DNA from: Planctomycetota bacterium
Lineage (GTDB): Bacteria; Planctomycetota; UBA1135; UBA2386
Reading direction: 5' to 3'
Length of the DNA: 64,000 nucleotides
NCBI GenBank assembly: GCA_020638695.1
Contig: JACKIB010000022.1
Location: 25,316-89,315, forward strand
Under the pieces are notes generated by a model. It saw nothing but the letters and a program-made list of their open reading frames with translations. It did not search any database and was not told the DNA's origin. The translations under genes were made by a program, and so were the position numbers. Below, piece after piece: positions 9,192 through 17,282 of the stretch; position 1 is the first letter of the stretch; each line of letters begins with the position of its first letter.

Positions 9192-9511
9192 GGTGTTTCG
9201 TCGAGGTGGCGGGCGAGAGCGTCGAGGCGTCCCTCCCAGAATTGGCGGTAGAGACTGATCCATCGCTCGACGTCGGCGAGCGGGCCGGGGCGCAGCGTGT
9301 AGAGGACGCGGCGGCCGTCGCGGCGTGTGCGCACCAGCCCGGCCTCGCGCAGCACGCGCAGGTGCTTGGACAGGGCCGGTTGGCTGCCGTGGAAGCCGGC
9401 GCCGAGTTCGAGGGCGGCGGTCGCGCCCTCGCGCGCGAGGCGGTCGAGGATCGATCGCCGCGCCGGATCGGCGATCGCTCGGAACACCTGCTGGGTAGTG
9501 GCGGCCGTCAT
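9188..9511 (-). CDS. ArsR-family winged-helix repressor
   Basis: A 107-residue protein: MTAATTQQVFRAIADPARRS, then the recognition-helix region GSQPALSKHLRVLREAGLVR and the wing TRRDGRRVLYTLRPG. No CxC/CxxC metal site of the ArsR/SmtB arsenic or cadmium sensors is present, so it probably senses something other than soft metals or acts without metal. It is the first gene of a three-gene operon. A 22-bp dyad overlapping a sigma70-like promoter lies just upstream, indicating autorepression. The start codon is about 9 nt from the -10 box, so the mRNA may be almost leaderless. Confidence 0.92.
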   Translation of the reverse strand: MTAATTQQVFRAIADPARRSILDRLAREGATAALELGAGFHGSQPALSKHLRVLREAGLVRTRRDGRRVLYTLRPGPLADVERWISLYRQFWEGRLDALARHLDETP

Positions 9512-9520
9512 CGTGCGGTT

Positions 9521-9549
9521 TGTATATCACCAGATGGTTATGTATGCAA
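9521..9549 (-). promoter_or_regulatory. Promoter of the ArsR operon
   Basis: On the minus strand, TTGCAT (9544-9549) is followed after exactly 17 nt by TATACA (9521-9526). The match to the -35 box is modest (3/6) and to the -10 box fair (4/6), but the region is AT-rich against a GC-rich background. The -10 box is 9 nt before the ArsR start codon, giving an expected transcript start within a few bases of the ATG. Confidence 0.6.
9523..9544. promoter_or_regulatory. Dyad operator, likely ArsR binding site
   Basis: The imperfect palindrome TATATCACC-AGAT-GGTTATGTA has half-sites that match at 7 of 9 positions, and the inner ACC/GGT is perfect. It sits between the -35 and -10 boxes of the ArsR operon promoter, where a bound dimer would block RNA polymerase. 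The 22-bp size fits ArsR-family operators. Confidence 0.6.
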
Positions 9550-9630
9550 GCCTTGGTTTGGTCGGCCTCCGAGCTGGGGTAAGTCGTCGAGTCGCGCCGT
9601 CCCCAGGGTGCGTGGTGGTGGCACCCGGGT

Positions 9631-9704
9631 GGTTGTTCCGCAACCGAAACAGCAGTGCCGCTGAGACCTGGCGCATGCCGAGCGGAATGGTTGTTGCGCA
9701 AGCC
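9631..9704. repeat. Two near-identical short dyads upstream of the DGT-repeat gene
   Basis: GGTTGTTCCGCAACC at 9631-9645 (stem of 5, loop of 5) is echoed by GGTTGTTGCGCAAGCC at 9689-9704. Both lie within 115 bp of the plus-strand start at 9743. They could be a pair of operator sites; a chance origin cannot be excluded. Confidence 0.35.
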
Positions 9705-9742
9705 ACGCGCCGCGGCTTCCCTCCACCACACTGCCTGACCCG

Positions 9743-11347
9743 ATGCGCCTACTCCGTACCGCTTCCGCCTTCGCCCTCGTCCCGCTGTCGCTCACCCAAC
9801 TGCCCGCGCAGCGGGCGCAACTGCTCCGCGACATCACCATCGCGAGTCCCGGATCGCGTCCGACGCAGTTCACCCGCTTCGGCAACCGCGTGGCGTTCGA
9901 GGTCGACCTGCCGGGCGTCGGCTTCCAGCCGTGGATCAGCGACGGCACGGCCGCCGGTACGCGGGCGATCGCGCCGTCCCTGATCGGCGGTCCCACGCCG
10001 TCGGCGCTGGTCGAGGTCGGTGCGGAGCTGTGGGTGATCACCCAGGCGGGTGGCCAGGCGCGGGTGGTCGCAACCGACGGGTCGAACGTCGTTCCAGTGG
10101 CGACACTCGCGTCGGGCAACACGCGGTCGCCGGTGGCCACCTCGGCCGCGTTCGGCAGCGATCTGCTGTTCACCGGCTACGTCGGGAATCTCGGGGGGTT
10201 GTTCCGCCTCGATCGCGGCACCGGCAACGCGATCCTGCTGACCGGCGCGCCGGCTGCGGACACCATGGCGATCCACGTCGTCGGACAACAGGCGATCGTG
10301 GTGTTGATGTCGTCGCAGCGGCAGCCGACGGTTTGGGTGACCGATGGCAGCCCGGCCGGGACTCGCGTGGTCGGGACCTTCCCGCACAACCCTGGACCAC
10401 CGGAGCCGTACTGGATCACCTCGTTCGCCGATGCCGTGTGGGTGTCGTGCAACTCGGGCGTCGTGTGGACCGACGGCCGCACCGTGTCGACGTTCCCCGC
10501 GTTGCCGCGCGGCGAACTGGCGGTGGTCGGTGATCGGTTGTTCGCGCTCTGTGCCAACGGCGTCTACGTCAGTGACGGGACGGCGGCGGGGACCCGGCAG
10601 GTCTCGTCGCTGGTGGGAAGCGATGCCGCGGTGCTCGGCGCGCGGCTCTTGTTCGCGTCGGGTGGCGGACTGTTCGCCAGCGACGGCACGGCGGCGGGGA
10701 CCGTGCGCTTGGCGAGTCTCGCGCTGGCGACCGATTGGTTGGTCACCAGTCCCGAGCAGGCGTGGTTCGGGGGGATCGACGCGGCTGGCCGGCGGGGGCT
10801 CTACACCACCGACGGAACGCCGACCGGCACGGTGTTCGTCGAGCTTCTGAAGTTCTGGCCGACCACGCGCGGCGCCGCGGCGGTGGTGCAGGGTCGCGTG
10901 TTCCTCAGCCTCGATTCCGCGGTCGGCATCGAACCGTTCGTCGTCGACCCGGGCGCTGCCGTGGAGCGCCACGGTGCGGCGTGCGCCGGCCAGGGAACCG
11001 TCGGCGTCGAACTGCGCGCGGACCGGGCGTTCCGCATCAATGCGCAGACCGTGCTCACGGGGCGGGTAACCGGCAGCACCGCCGCGCTGCTGTGGTTCGG
11101 TCCGCCGGTTGCCACGCCGTTGCCGATTCCCGGTTCGCGGTGCACGGCGCAGGTCGACCTCGCCACGGCGTGGTTCCTCGTGCCCCTGGCGACCAATGCT
11201 CAGGGTGCGTTCCAGGTGCCCGTACCGGTGCCCAACCAGCCGTCGTTGGTCGGGCTGGTCGGCACCTTCCAAGCCGCATTCGGACCGAGCTCTGGGCCGT
11301 GGGGGATCGACCTGAGTGCAGGGGCGATGGTCCGCGTCGGTAGATAG
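9743..11347 (+). CDS. Exported protein with DGTxxGT repeats
   Basis: A 534-residue protein with a signal peptide (MRLLRTASAFALVPLSLTQL, cleavage near LPAQ). The body carries at least six copies of a repeat centred on (S/T)DGTxxGT: ISDGTAAGTRAI, VTDGSPAGTRVV, VSDGTAAGTRQV, ASDGTAAGTVRL, TTDGTPTGTVFV and a looser TDGSNVVPV. Repeats of this kind are common in secreted proteins of environmental bacteria and probably form a beta-propeller. About 130 C-terminal residues start at ERHGAACAGQGTVG and end in GAMVRVGR; they resemble the tail of the DUF5060 protein in this window (GCxGT start, PLP near the middle, terminal beta-strand). The function is unknown; surface display or ligand binding is likely. 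Confidence 0.78.
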   Translation: MRLLRTASAFALVPLSLTQLPAQRAQLLRDITIASPGSRPTQFTRFGNRVAFEVDLPGVGFQPWISDGTAAGTRAIAPSLIGGPTPSALVEVGAELWVITQAGGQARVVATDGSNVVPVATLASGNTRSPVATSAAFGSDLLFTGYVGNLGGLFRLDRGTGNAILLTGAPAADTMAIHVVGQQAIVVLMSSQRQPTVWVTDGSPAGTRVVGTFPHNPGPPEPYWITSFADAVWVSCNSGVVWTDGRTVSTFPALPRGELAVVGDRLFALCANGVYVSDGTAAGTRQVSSLVGSDAAVLGARLLFASGGGLFASDGTAAGTVRLASLALATDWLVTSPEQAWFGGIDAAGRRGLYTTDGTPTGTVFVELLKFWPTTRGAAAVVQGRVFLSLDSAVGIEPFVVDPGAAVERHGAACAGQGTVGVELRADRAFRINAQTVLTGRVTGSTAALLWFGPPVATPLPIPGSRCTAQVDLATAWFLVPLATNAQGAFQVPVPVPNQPSLVGLVGTFQAAFGPSSGPWGIDLSAGAMVRVGR

Positions 11348-11407
11348 ACGCGACCCGCTGGCATCGCGATCGTTCCCGCTGCGGAATGCGGGCGAGACCC
11401 GAGCGCC

Positions 11408-14383
11408 TCAGCGGTGGACCTTGACGAACGACGGGTTGCCGATCCGCACCGGCAACCCGATGACCGCCTGCACGACCAGGTGGAGGTCGAGATCCACGCA
11501 GTTGACCGGCACGGTGAACTTGCCGCCGGAGACCATCGGGATGGTGAGCAGCGGGTTGGTCCAGATGTCGCCCAGCGGGGTCGGGAAGCGGCTGAAGCCG
11601 ATCCCGAGGTAGAAGCCGAGGGTGTTGTACGAGGCCGATTGCGGCAACTTGGCCTCGAACACCGCCACGTTGCCGAGCGCGCTGCCGGTCACCGACAGCG
11701 GTGCTTCGGCCTGTCCGAGTTGTGTCGGGGTGCCGCGCGAAGTGGTTGGCAGACTCGGGTCGGAGCCGGCCAGGCCGGGTGCGAGCCGCGCCGCGTAGGC
11801 GCTGACGACGGTGCCGAGCGTGCTCGTTCCCGCGGCCGAGAACAGCGAGCGGCTGCTGCCGTTGGCGTAGTAGCTACCGTTGCCGTTCTGCAGTTCACAG
11901 CGCACCAGCAGGGTCTCTCGGGTGGTGGCGAGCAGCGCCGCGCCGCCTCTGCCCGGCTGGGTCGGCGACGAGTTGTTGCCCGCACTCCCCGCGTGCAGCG
12001 CCCCGTCTTCCACCACCAAGCGGTCGGCGGTGACCTTGAGGGCATCGATTCCACCGAACCCGAAGCCATCGACGCTGTCGCCGACCGTGACCGTGGTGCT
12101 CCGCAGCAGGACTTCGCCCGCGCGGATGTCGACGACCGCGCGCGGACCGAACCCGAGAAGTCGCGTTTGGTTGATCGCGACGCGATCGAACTGCACGTCC
12201 CCGGCAGCGACATCGAAGACCAGGTACGACTCGAGGAACGTGCTCCCGTCGGACACTTCGATGTCGAGGTCGCGGAACACCACCGGCTGCTTGAAGATGC
12301 ACCGCAGATTCGGCCCGGGTGGATAGTCCACGGCCCGGATGGTGAGCTTGTGGCGGCCGCCGAACGACTCGATGGTCAGCTTCTTGTCGATGACGTAGTC
12401 GCCCCAGCTCGACACGAAAGCGTCTTGGCCGAGCAGGATTCGGTCGCCTGGTTCGGCGGCGGTGACCGCTGCGGCGAAGCTCGAGTAGCCGCCGGGACCG
12501 ATGTAGCGGTCCTTGGACAGTCCGAGGCGTGCCAACCCGTAGAACCACATCTCGTTGGTGAACGCGTTGCGCAGGCTTATCGGCGTCGTGACGACCCCGC
12601 CGAACAGCGCCACTCGACCGACCGCACCCACGAACACGACTTCTCCGTCGCGGTACTCCGGCGCGCCGCCGAGCCCCGCAGTCCGCCACTCGGTGCCGTT
12701 CCACTCCCACATCTCGGCGGTCCGGTTCCCGCCGTCGCGGTACGCGACGGTGGTGCGGCACAGCGGGTCGTACGCCATCGAGCGCACCACCCCCGGCGAC
12801 GTGGTCGGACTCCGTTTGGCGACGGAGGTGCCGTCCCACTCGTAGGTGCCGGTCGCGGTCTGCGACACCAAGACGCCGCGGAACGAGTCGTAGGCGACGC
12901 GACCGATCCAGGTGGATGGTGCCGGGCTGCTGGGCAGCGTCACCTGCGTCCAGGCAGTCCCGTTCCACGTCCACACATCGAACACGCCCTGCCCGGAGAA
13001 CGACGACTCACCGCCGACCAGCAGCAGCCGGTTGTTGCGGGTGTCCCACACCACCTGGCCGCGCAATCGCGCCGGAGGTCGCGTCGTCGGGGTCTTCTGC
13101 GTCCACGCCGTGCCGTTCCACTCCCAGGTGCGGTCGACGATCGACAGGCCGGTGTCGAAGCCGCCGAACAGCACGCAGACCTTGCGCGTCGGGTCGTACC
13201 CCATTCCGGCTTCGGCGACACTGGGTTCGGTGCCCGGGTTGAGCTGGTAGAAGCGGACACCGTCGAACTCGTAGGTCCCTGGCGCGATCCGCAGCGCGTC
13301 GTAGTAGCCGTTCGCGACGACCAGTCGGCGGCGGTCGGAATCGTACGCCATCGCGGGATTGGAGCGGGGACGTGGTCGCTGCAGGTCGGGGGGTGTGGTC
13401 CAGTTCGTGCCGTTCCACTCGTAGGGCTCGACGAACAACTCGTTGGTCAGCGAGGGGTCGTCCGCCTGGCCGCCGTGCAACACGGTGACCTTGCGGTTCT
13501 CGTCGTAGATCAACGTCGCACCGTCGAGCCGGACGAAGTGCTGCGGCGCACCGTTGAAGTACAGGAACGCCCACTCGCTGCCGTTCCACTCGTAGTGCCC
13601 GCCGTTGGGCACCATGAACGCGTGGTTGCCGCCGACCATCAGGATCCGCGCGGTCGGTGGGTGGTACGACATGACGTGGCGCGACCGGGGCAACGGGGTC
13701 AGCTTGGTCGACGGGATCGTGATCTTGGCCCAGTTCGTGCCATCGAACCGCCAGGTGTCGTCGAGGTCGCCGTTCTGGTCACGGCCACCGAACAGGATGA
13801 CCTCCTTGCGCACCGAGTCGTACGCCATCGCTGCGTGCACGCGGGGCGTCGGCGGCGTGGCGGGATTCAGTTTGGTCCAAACCCGTGCCTTGTACTGCCA
13901 GGTCTCGTTGCTGAGCCCGCTCTGGTTCTCGCCGCCGAAGATCAGCATCCGGTTGTTGCCGGTGTCCCACACCGCGGCATGGCCGGACGCCTCGGGACCG
14001 GCCGCCACTCCGTTGAGCCGGCCCCAGCCCCCCTGGTCCCATTCCCAGGTGTCGGTCTGTCGCTGGTTGCTCGCGTTGGTGCCACCGTGCATGACCACCT
14101 TCTTGGTCACCGGGTCGTACACCATGGTGTGGTCGCGCCGTGCCGAAGGGTCGTTGAGGCCGCCACCCGAGGAGGCGAGCGACCAGTTGTTGCCCGTTTC
14201 GCGCTCCCACGTGTCGCCCAGCAGCTGCGCCCCCGACGAGCCGCCGAACACCACCTGGGTGTTGCGCGCCGTGTCGTAGGCGGAGCCGGCACCGATGCGC
14301 CGGTCGGGTGAATCCCAACCGGTCTGGCCGAGTGCCTGGGAGGCGAATGTGAACGCTGCGAGGAGGATCGAGAGTCGGTGCAT
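11408..14383 (-). CDS. Exported kelch-like repeat protein with a beta-helix segment
   Basis: A 991-residue protein. The ATG at 14383 follows GGAG about 8 nt upstream and opens a signal peptide, MHRLSILLAAFTFASQALGQ; a GTG 21 bp upstream is less likely. Residues about 30-620 hold roughly twelve kelch-like repeats of the form M-YD--R--VVLFGG followed by DTWEWNGTxW, enough for two propellers. Residues about 640-860 look like a right-handed parallel beta-helix (start YIGPGGYSSFAAAV, then AEPGDRILLGQ and VIDKKLTIESFGG), as in pectate-lyase-like and choice-of-anchor proteins. The final 120 residues are a beta-rich tail ending NPSFVKVHR. No catalytic residues can be assigned. Its 3' end is 60 bp from that of the convergent DGT-repeat gene. 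Confidence 0.78.
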   Translation of the reverse strand: MHRLSILLAAFTFASQALGQTGWDSPDRRIGAGSAYDTARNTQVVFGGSSGAQLLGDTWERETGNNWSLASSGGGLNDPSARRDHTMVYDPVTKKVVMHGGTNASNQRQTDTWEWDQGGWGRLNGVAAGPEASGHAAVWDTGNNRMLIFGGENQSGLSNETWQYKARVWTKLNPATPPTPRVHAAMAYDSVRKEVILFGGRDQNGDLDDTWRFDGTNWAKITIPSTKLTPLPRSRHVMSYHPPTARILMVGGNHAFMVPNGGHYEWNGSEWAFLYFNGAPQHFVRLDGATLIYDENRKVTVLHGGQADDPSLTNELFVEPYEWNGTNWTTPPDLQRPRPRSNPAMAYDSDRRRLVVANGYYDALRIAPGTYEFDGVRFYQLNPGTEPSVAEAGMGYDPTRKVCVLFGGFDTGLSIVDRTWEWNGTAWTQKTPTTRPPARLRGQVVWDTRNNRLLLVGGESSFSGQGVFDVWTWNGTAWTQVTLPSSPAPSTWIGRVAYDSFRGVLVSQTATGTYEWDGTSVAKRSPTTSPGVVRSMAYDPLCRTTVAYRDGGNRTAEMWEWNGTEWRTAGLGGAPEYRDGEVVFVGAVGRVALFGGVVTTPISLRNAFTNEMWFYGLARLGLSKDRYIGPGGYSSFAAAVTAAEPGDRILLGQDAFVSSWGDYVIDKKLTIESFGGRHKLTIRAVDYPPGPNLRCIFKQPVVFRDLDIEVSDGSTFLESYLVFDVAAGDVQFDRVAINQTRLLGFGPRAVVDIRAGEVLLRSTTVTVGDSVDGFGFGGIDALKVTADRLVVEDGALHAGSAGNNSSPTQPGRGGAALLATTRETLLVRCELQNGNGSYYANGSSRSLFSAAGTSTLGTVVSAYAARLAPGLAGSDPSLPTTSRGTPTQLGQAEAPLSVTGSALGNVAVFEAKLPQSASYNTLGFYLGIGFSRFPTPLGDIWTNPLLTIPMVSGGKFTVPVNCVDLDLHLVVQAVIGLPVRIGNPSFVKVHR

Positions 14384-14459
14384 GGAGAGTCTCCGAGGGC
14401 GCACCGGATTGTGGCACGGTCCCCGCCGGATGCGGACGCCACGGCGCCAGTCGAGGCGA

Positions 14460-17165
14460 TTACCGGACGAACGGCCGAACCACCCGGACCCCGAGGTTGT
14501 CGTAGACCCCGGTTTCCGGTACGCGCTGGCGATGCGCGGTGCGCGCGTACGCGGCGGAATGCAGGAAGCTACCGCCGCGCACCACCCGCATCCCGTTCGG
14601 CGCCATCCGCCACGCGCCGTCGCCGTCAGCCATCTCGTCGCGGCCGTACCGCGCCCAAGGGCTGCGCGTCCACTCTGACACGTTGCCGTGCATCTCGAAC
14701 AAGCCGAACGGATTGGGATCGAAGGTCCCGACCGCCGCGTGGCAGAAGTAGCGGTCGTAGTAGTCCGGCCACAGCTCGGCGTGTGGCCAGTGCATGGTCG
14801 GGCGCTGCTCGTACCCGTCGGCGATGTTCACCCGGGCGTGGGGCGTCTTCAGGCAATCCCGCCGGTCCCCGAACGACCAGGCCCCGCCGGTGCCCGCGCG
14901 GCAGGCGTATTCCCACTGTGCCTCGGTGGGCAGCACCAGCCCGTGGCGGCGCAGTACCCGTTCGGCCTGCACGAAACTGATCGACTCGACCGGGTTGTGG
15001 AGCGTGTGCACGAATGCCGGGCGCACCCAGGCACTCGGGTTCTTCCACAGCTTGCGGTCCGCGGTGGCGTGCGTCATGCGAATCCACTGCGCCTGCGTGA
15101 GTTCGTACTTGCCGATGAAGAACGGCGCGAGCGTGACCCGTTGGATCGGGTTGGCTCCGGGACACTGCGGCGATCCGATCTCGGTGGCGCCACCCGGGAG
15201 CAGGACCAACACGGTCGCCGTCTCGTCGTCGATACGCAGCGGATTGCGGTCTCCGTCGCGCTCCGGTCGCGCGCCGGTTCGCGGCAGGTAGAACTCGTAC
15301 AGCCCCGAACTCGGATCCGGCCCCAGCGGGATCAGACCGATCTGCGGTTTCAGGTCGGGGATTCGGTACGCGGTGCTCGACGCGACGTAGCGCGCCGCCT
15401 CGCGCCACGCCGCCGCGGGCTCGAGAACGGTCTTGTTGTGCACTTCGCGGGCCCAGTCGCGGCTCTGGCGCACGTGCGCCAGCAGGCCCTCGGGTCCCTC
15501 GAAGTCCCGCAGGTCGCGATCGACGAACTCCACCAGCGCGGTGTGCAGGAACTCGTCGCTCGGGTCGGAGAAGACGAACGTCTCGCCGCGCGCAGTGGAT
15601 ACCCGTTGCGCCTTGCTGCGCAGCTGCTGGATCGCCGCGTCGTGGTCGAGCATCGCGCCCCGCCACTTCGCCACCGCGTCGAGCCACGCGTCCATCGCGG
15701 CGACGCGTTCGGGCGTCTCGGGGTACAGTTGCTCCGCCGCGCTGCGGAAACTGCGCAGCCGTACCTGGTCCTTGAGCCGACGGAAGTCGTCCAGGGCCGC
15801 TTTGGTATTCCGTGCGTTCTCGCTGGCGATCTCGGCCTGTTGTCCGGCTTCGATCGCGAACCAAGTGGTGCCGATCACCCCGGCGACCAGGGCGACGAGC
15901 ACCGTGCATGCGGCGACCACCTGTCCGCGGTAGCGCCGCACGAACTTGCGGGCGCGGTACGAGAAGCTCGGTGGGCGGGCGAGCACCGGCTCGTCATCGA
16001 GGAACCGCTGTAGATCGGCGGCGAGTTCGCTCGCCGTCTGGTAACGCCGAGCGCGGTCCTTCTCCATCGCCCGCAGCACTACCCAATCGAGCTCGCCCTG
16101 AAGGTGGCGGCTCAGCTCCTGAACACTCGTCTTGCGGCGCGAGGCGATCTCCAACGACGCCTCGGTGGCGCGCGTGAACTTGGTCGACGGGCGTTGCGGC
16201 TCCTCCTCGCGGATCTTCCGCTGGATCGACAGCACTCCCTGTTCGCGCAACTCTTCGCTGGTGAACGGCAGTTGGCCGACCAGCAACTCGTACAGCATCA
16301 CGCCAAGCGAGTAGACGTCGGTGCGCGAGTCGATGTCGAGCGAATCGAGACCGGCCTGCTCCGGCGACATGTACTCCGGCGTGCCGAGCGTGACGCCGTG
16401 CTGGGTGAACAGCGTGCCCTCGACCAGGCGGTTGTCGGTCGCGCGGGCTAGGCCGAAGTCGATGATCTTGGCCTGTGGCGCCACTTCCTGTGCGGTGACG
16501 AGCACGTTCGAGGGCTTGAGGTCGCGATGGATGATGCCCTTCTGGTGCGCGTGCTGGACTCCGGCGCAGATCTGTAGGAACAGCGTCAGGCGGTCGCGGA
16601 CGTCGAGCTTCTGCCGATCGCAGTAGTCGGTGATCGGCACGCCCTTGACGTACTCCATCGCGAAGTACGGACGTCCGGCGTCGGTGGCGCCGGCGTCGAG
16701 CACACGCGCGATGCTGCCGTGCTCCATGAGCGACAGCGCCTGGCGCTCCGCCTCGAAGCGCTTGAGCACCGCCTTGGTGTCCATGCCGAGCTTCACGACC
16801 TTGAGCGCCACGCGCCGCCGCACCGGGTGGCGTTGCTCGGCCAGGTACACGGTGCCCATCCCGCCTTCACCCAGCACCTCGAGAATGCGGTACGGCCCGA
16901 TCTCTTCGATCCGATCGTCTACCGCCGCAGGCTCCCTCCACCCCTTCGCCGGACTCGACAGGGTCTCCGCGACCATCGCCTGGATGTGATCGTGCAGCAG
17001 ACCCGCGACCTCGGCGCGCAGCGCCTGGTCCCCCTTGCACTCCTCGTCCAGGTAGGCGTTGCGCTGTGCGTCGGGCAAGTCGATGGCCGCCAGGAACAGT
17101 CGCTTGACCGCGAGGATCCGCCCGAGATCGCGCTGGTCGCTGCCTGAGCCCGAGGTTTCGCTCAC
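14460..17165 (-). CDS. Membrane Ser/Thr protein kinase fused to a formylglycine-generating-enzyme-like (SUMF1) domain
   Basis: A 901-residue protein. A short N-terminal helical region precedes a Hanks-type kinase domain (about 93-360) with a G99-EGGMG glycine loop, VALKVV lysine strand, H213-R-D-LKPSN catalytic loop, DFGLA and GTPEYMSPEQA activation segment. A single membrane helix spans about 416-438, so the kinase is cytoplasmic and the C-terminal part is probably outside the membrane. From about residue 650 there is an FGE-sulfatase/SUMF1-type domain: GGATEIGSP, FFIGKYELTQAQW, LPTEAQWEYACRAGT, FEMHGNVSEW, RVVRGGSF and NLGVRVVR. In such fusions this domain is thought to bind ligand rather than mature sulfatases; no sulfatase is present here. 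The GTG at 17165 is the likely start, as codons upstream lack family similarity; no Shine-Dalgarno is visible. Confidence 0.88.
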   Translation of the reverse strand: MSETSGSGSDQRDLGRILAVKRLFLAAIDLPDAQRNAYLDEECKGDQALRAEVAGLLHDHIQAMVAETLSSPAKGWREPAAVDDRIEEIGPYRILEVLGEGGMGTVYLAEQRHPVRRRVALKVVKLGMDTKAVLKRFEAERQALSLMEHGSIARVLDAGATDAGRPYFAMEYVKGVPITDYCDRQKLDVRDRLTLFLQICAGVQHAHQKGIIHRDLKPSNVLVTAQEVAPQAKIIDFGLARATDNRLVEGTLFTQHGVTLGTPEYMSPEQAGLDSLDIDSRTDVYSLGVMLYELLVGQLPFTSEELREQGVLSIQRKIREEEPQRPSTKFTRATEASLEIASRRKTSVQELSRHLQGELDWVVLRAMEKDRARRYQTASELAADLQRFLDDEPVLARPPSFSYRARKFVRRYRGQVVAACTVLVALVAGVIGTTWFAIEAGQQAEIASENARNTKAALDDFRRLKDQVRLRSFRSAAEQLYPETPERVAAMDAWLDAVAKWRGAMLDHDAAIQQLRSKAQRVSTARGETFVFSDPSDEFLHTALVEFVDRDLRDFEGPEGLLAHVRQSRDWAREVHNKTVLEPAAAWREAARYVASSTAYRIPDLKPQIGLIPLGPDPSSGLYEFYLPRTGARPERDGDRNPLRIDDETATVLVLLPGGATEIGSPQCPGANPIQRVTLAPFFIGKYELTQAQWIRMTHATADRKLWKNPSAWVRPAFVHTLHNPVESISFVQAERVLRRHGLVLPTEAQWEYACRAGTGGAWSFGDRRDCLKTPHARVNIADGYEQRPTMHWPHAELWPDYYDRYFCHAAVGTFDPNPFGLFEMHGNVSEWTRSPWARYGRDEMADGDGAWRMAPNGMRVVRGGSFLHSAAYARTAHRQRVPETGVYDNLGVRVVRPFVR

Positions 17166-17282
17166 GGGCCGGCGAGTGTTCCGGTGCCAAGCATGCCGTG
17201 GTGATAGCACCGGATGTTCGATCGAGCGAGTCGGGGCAGGCAAAAGCGAACGCGGTTGCGCGCCGGAAGCGGGCGGCGGGAT

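Noticed and set aside
11375..11392. Bidirectional terminator between the DGT-repeat and kelch genes
   Set aside because: The stem CCCGC/GCGGG is only 5 bp, which is common by chance at this GC content.
11414..14311. Plus-strand open frame of 965 codons
   Set aside because: It is antisense to the kelch-like gene, whose repeats and signal peptide are clear. The translation has no recognisable domain.
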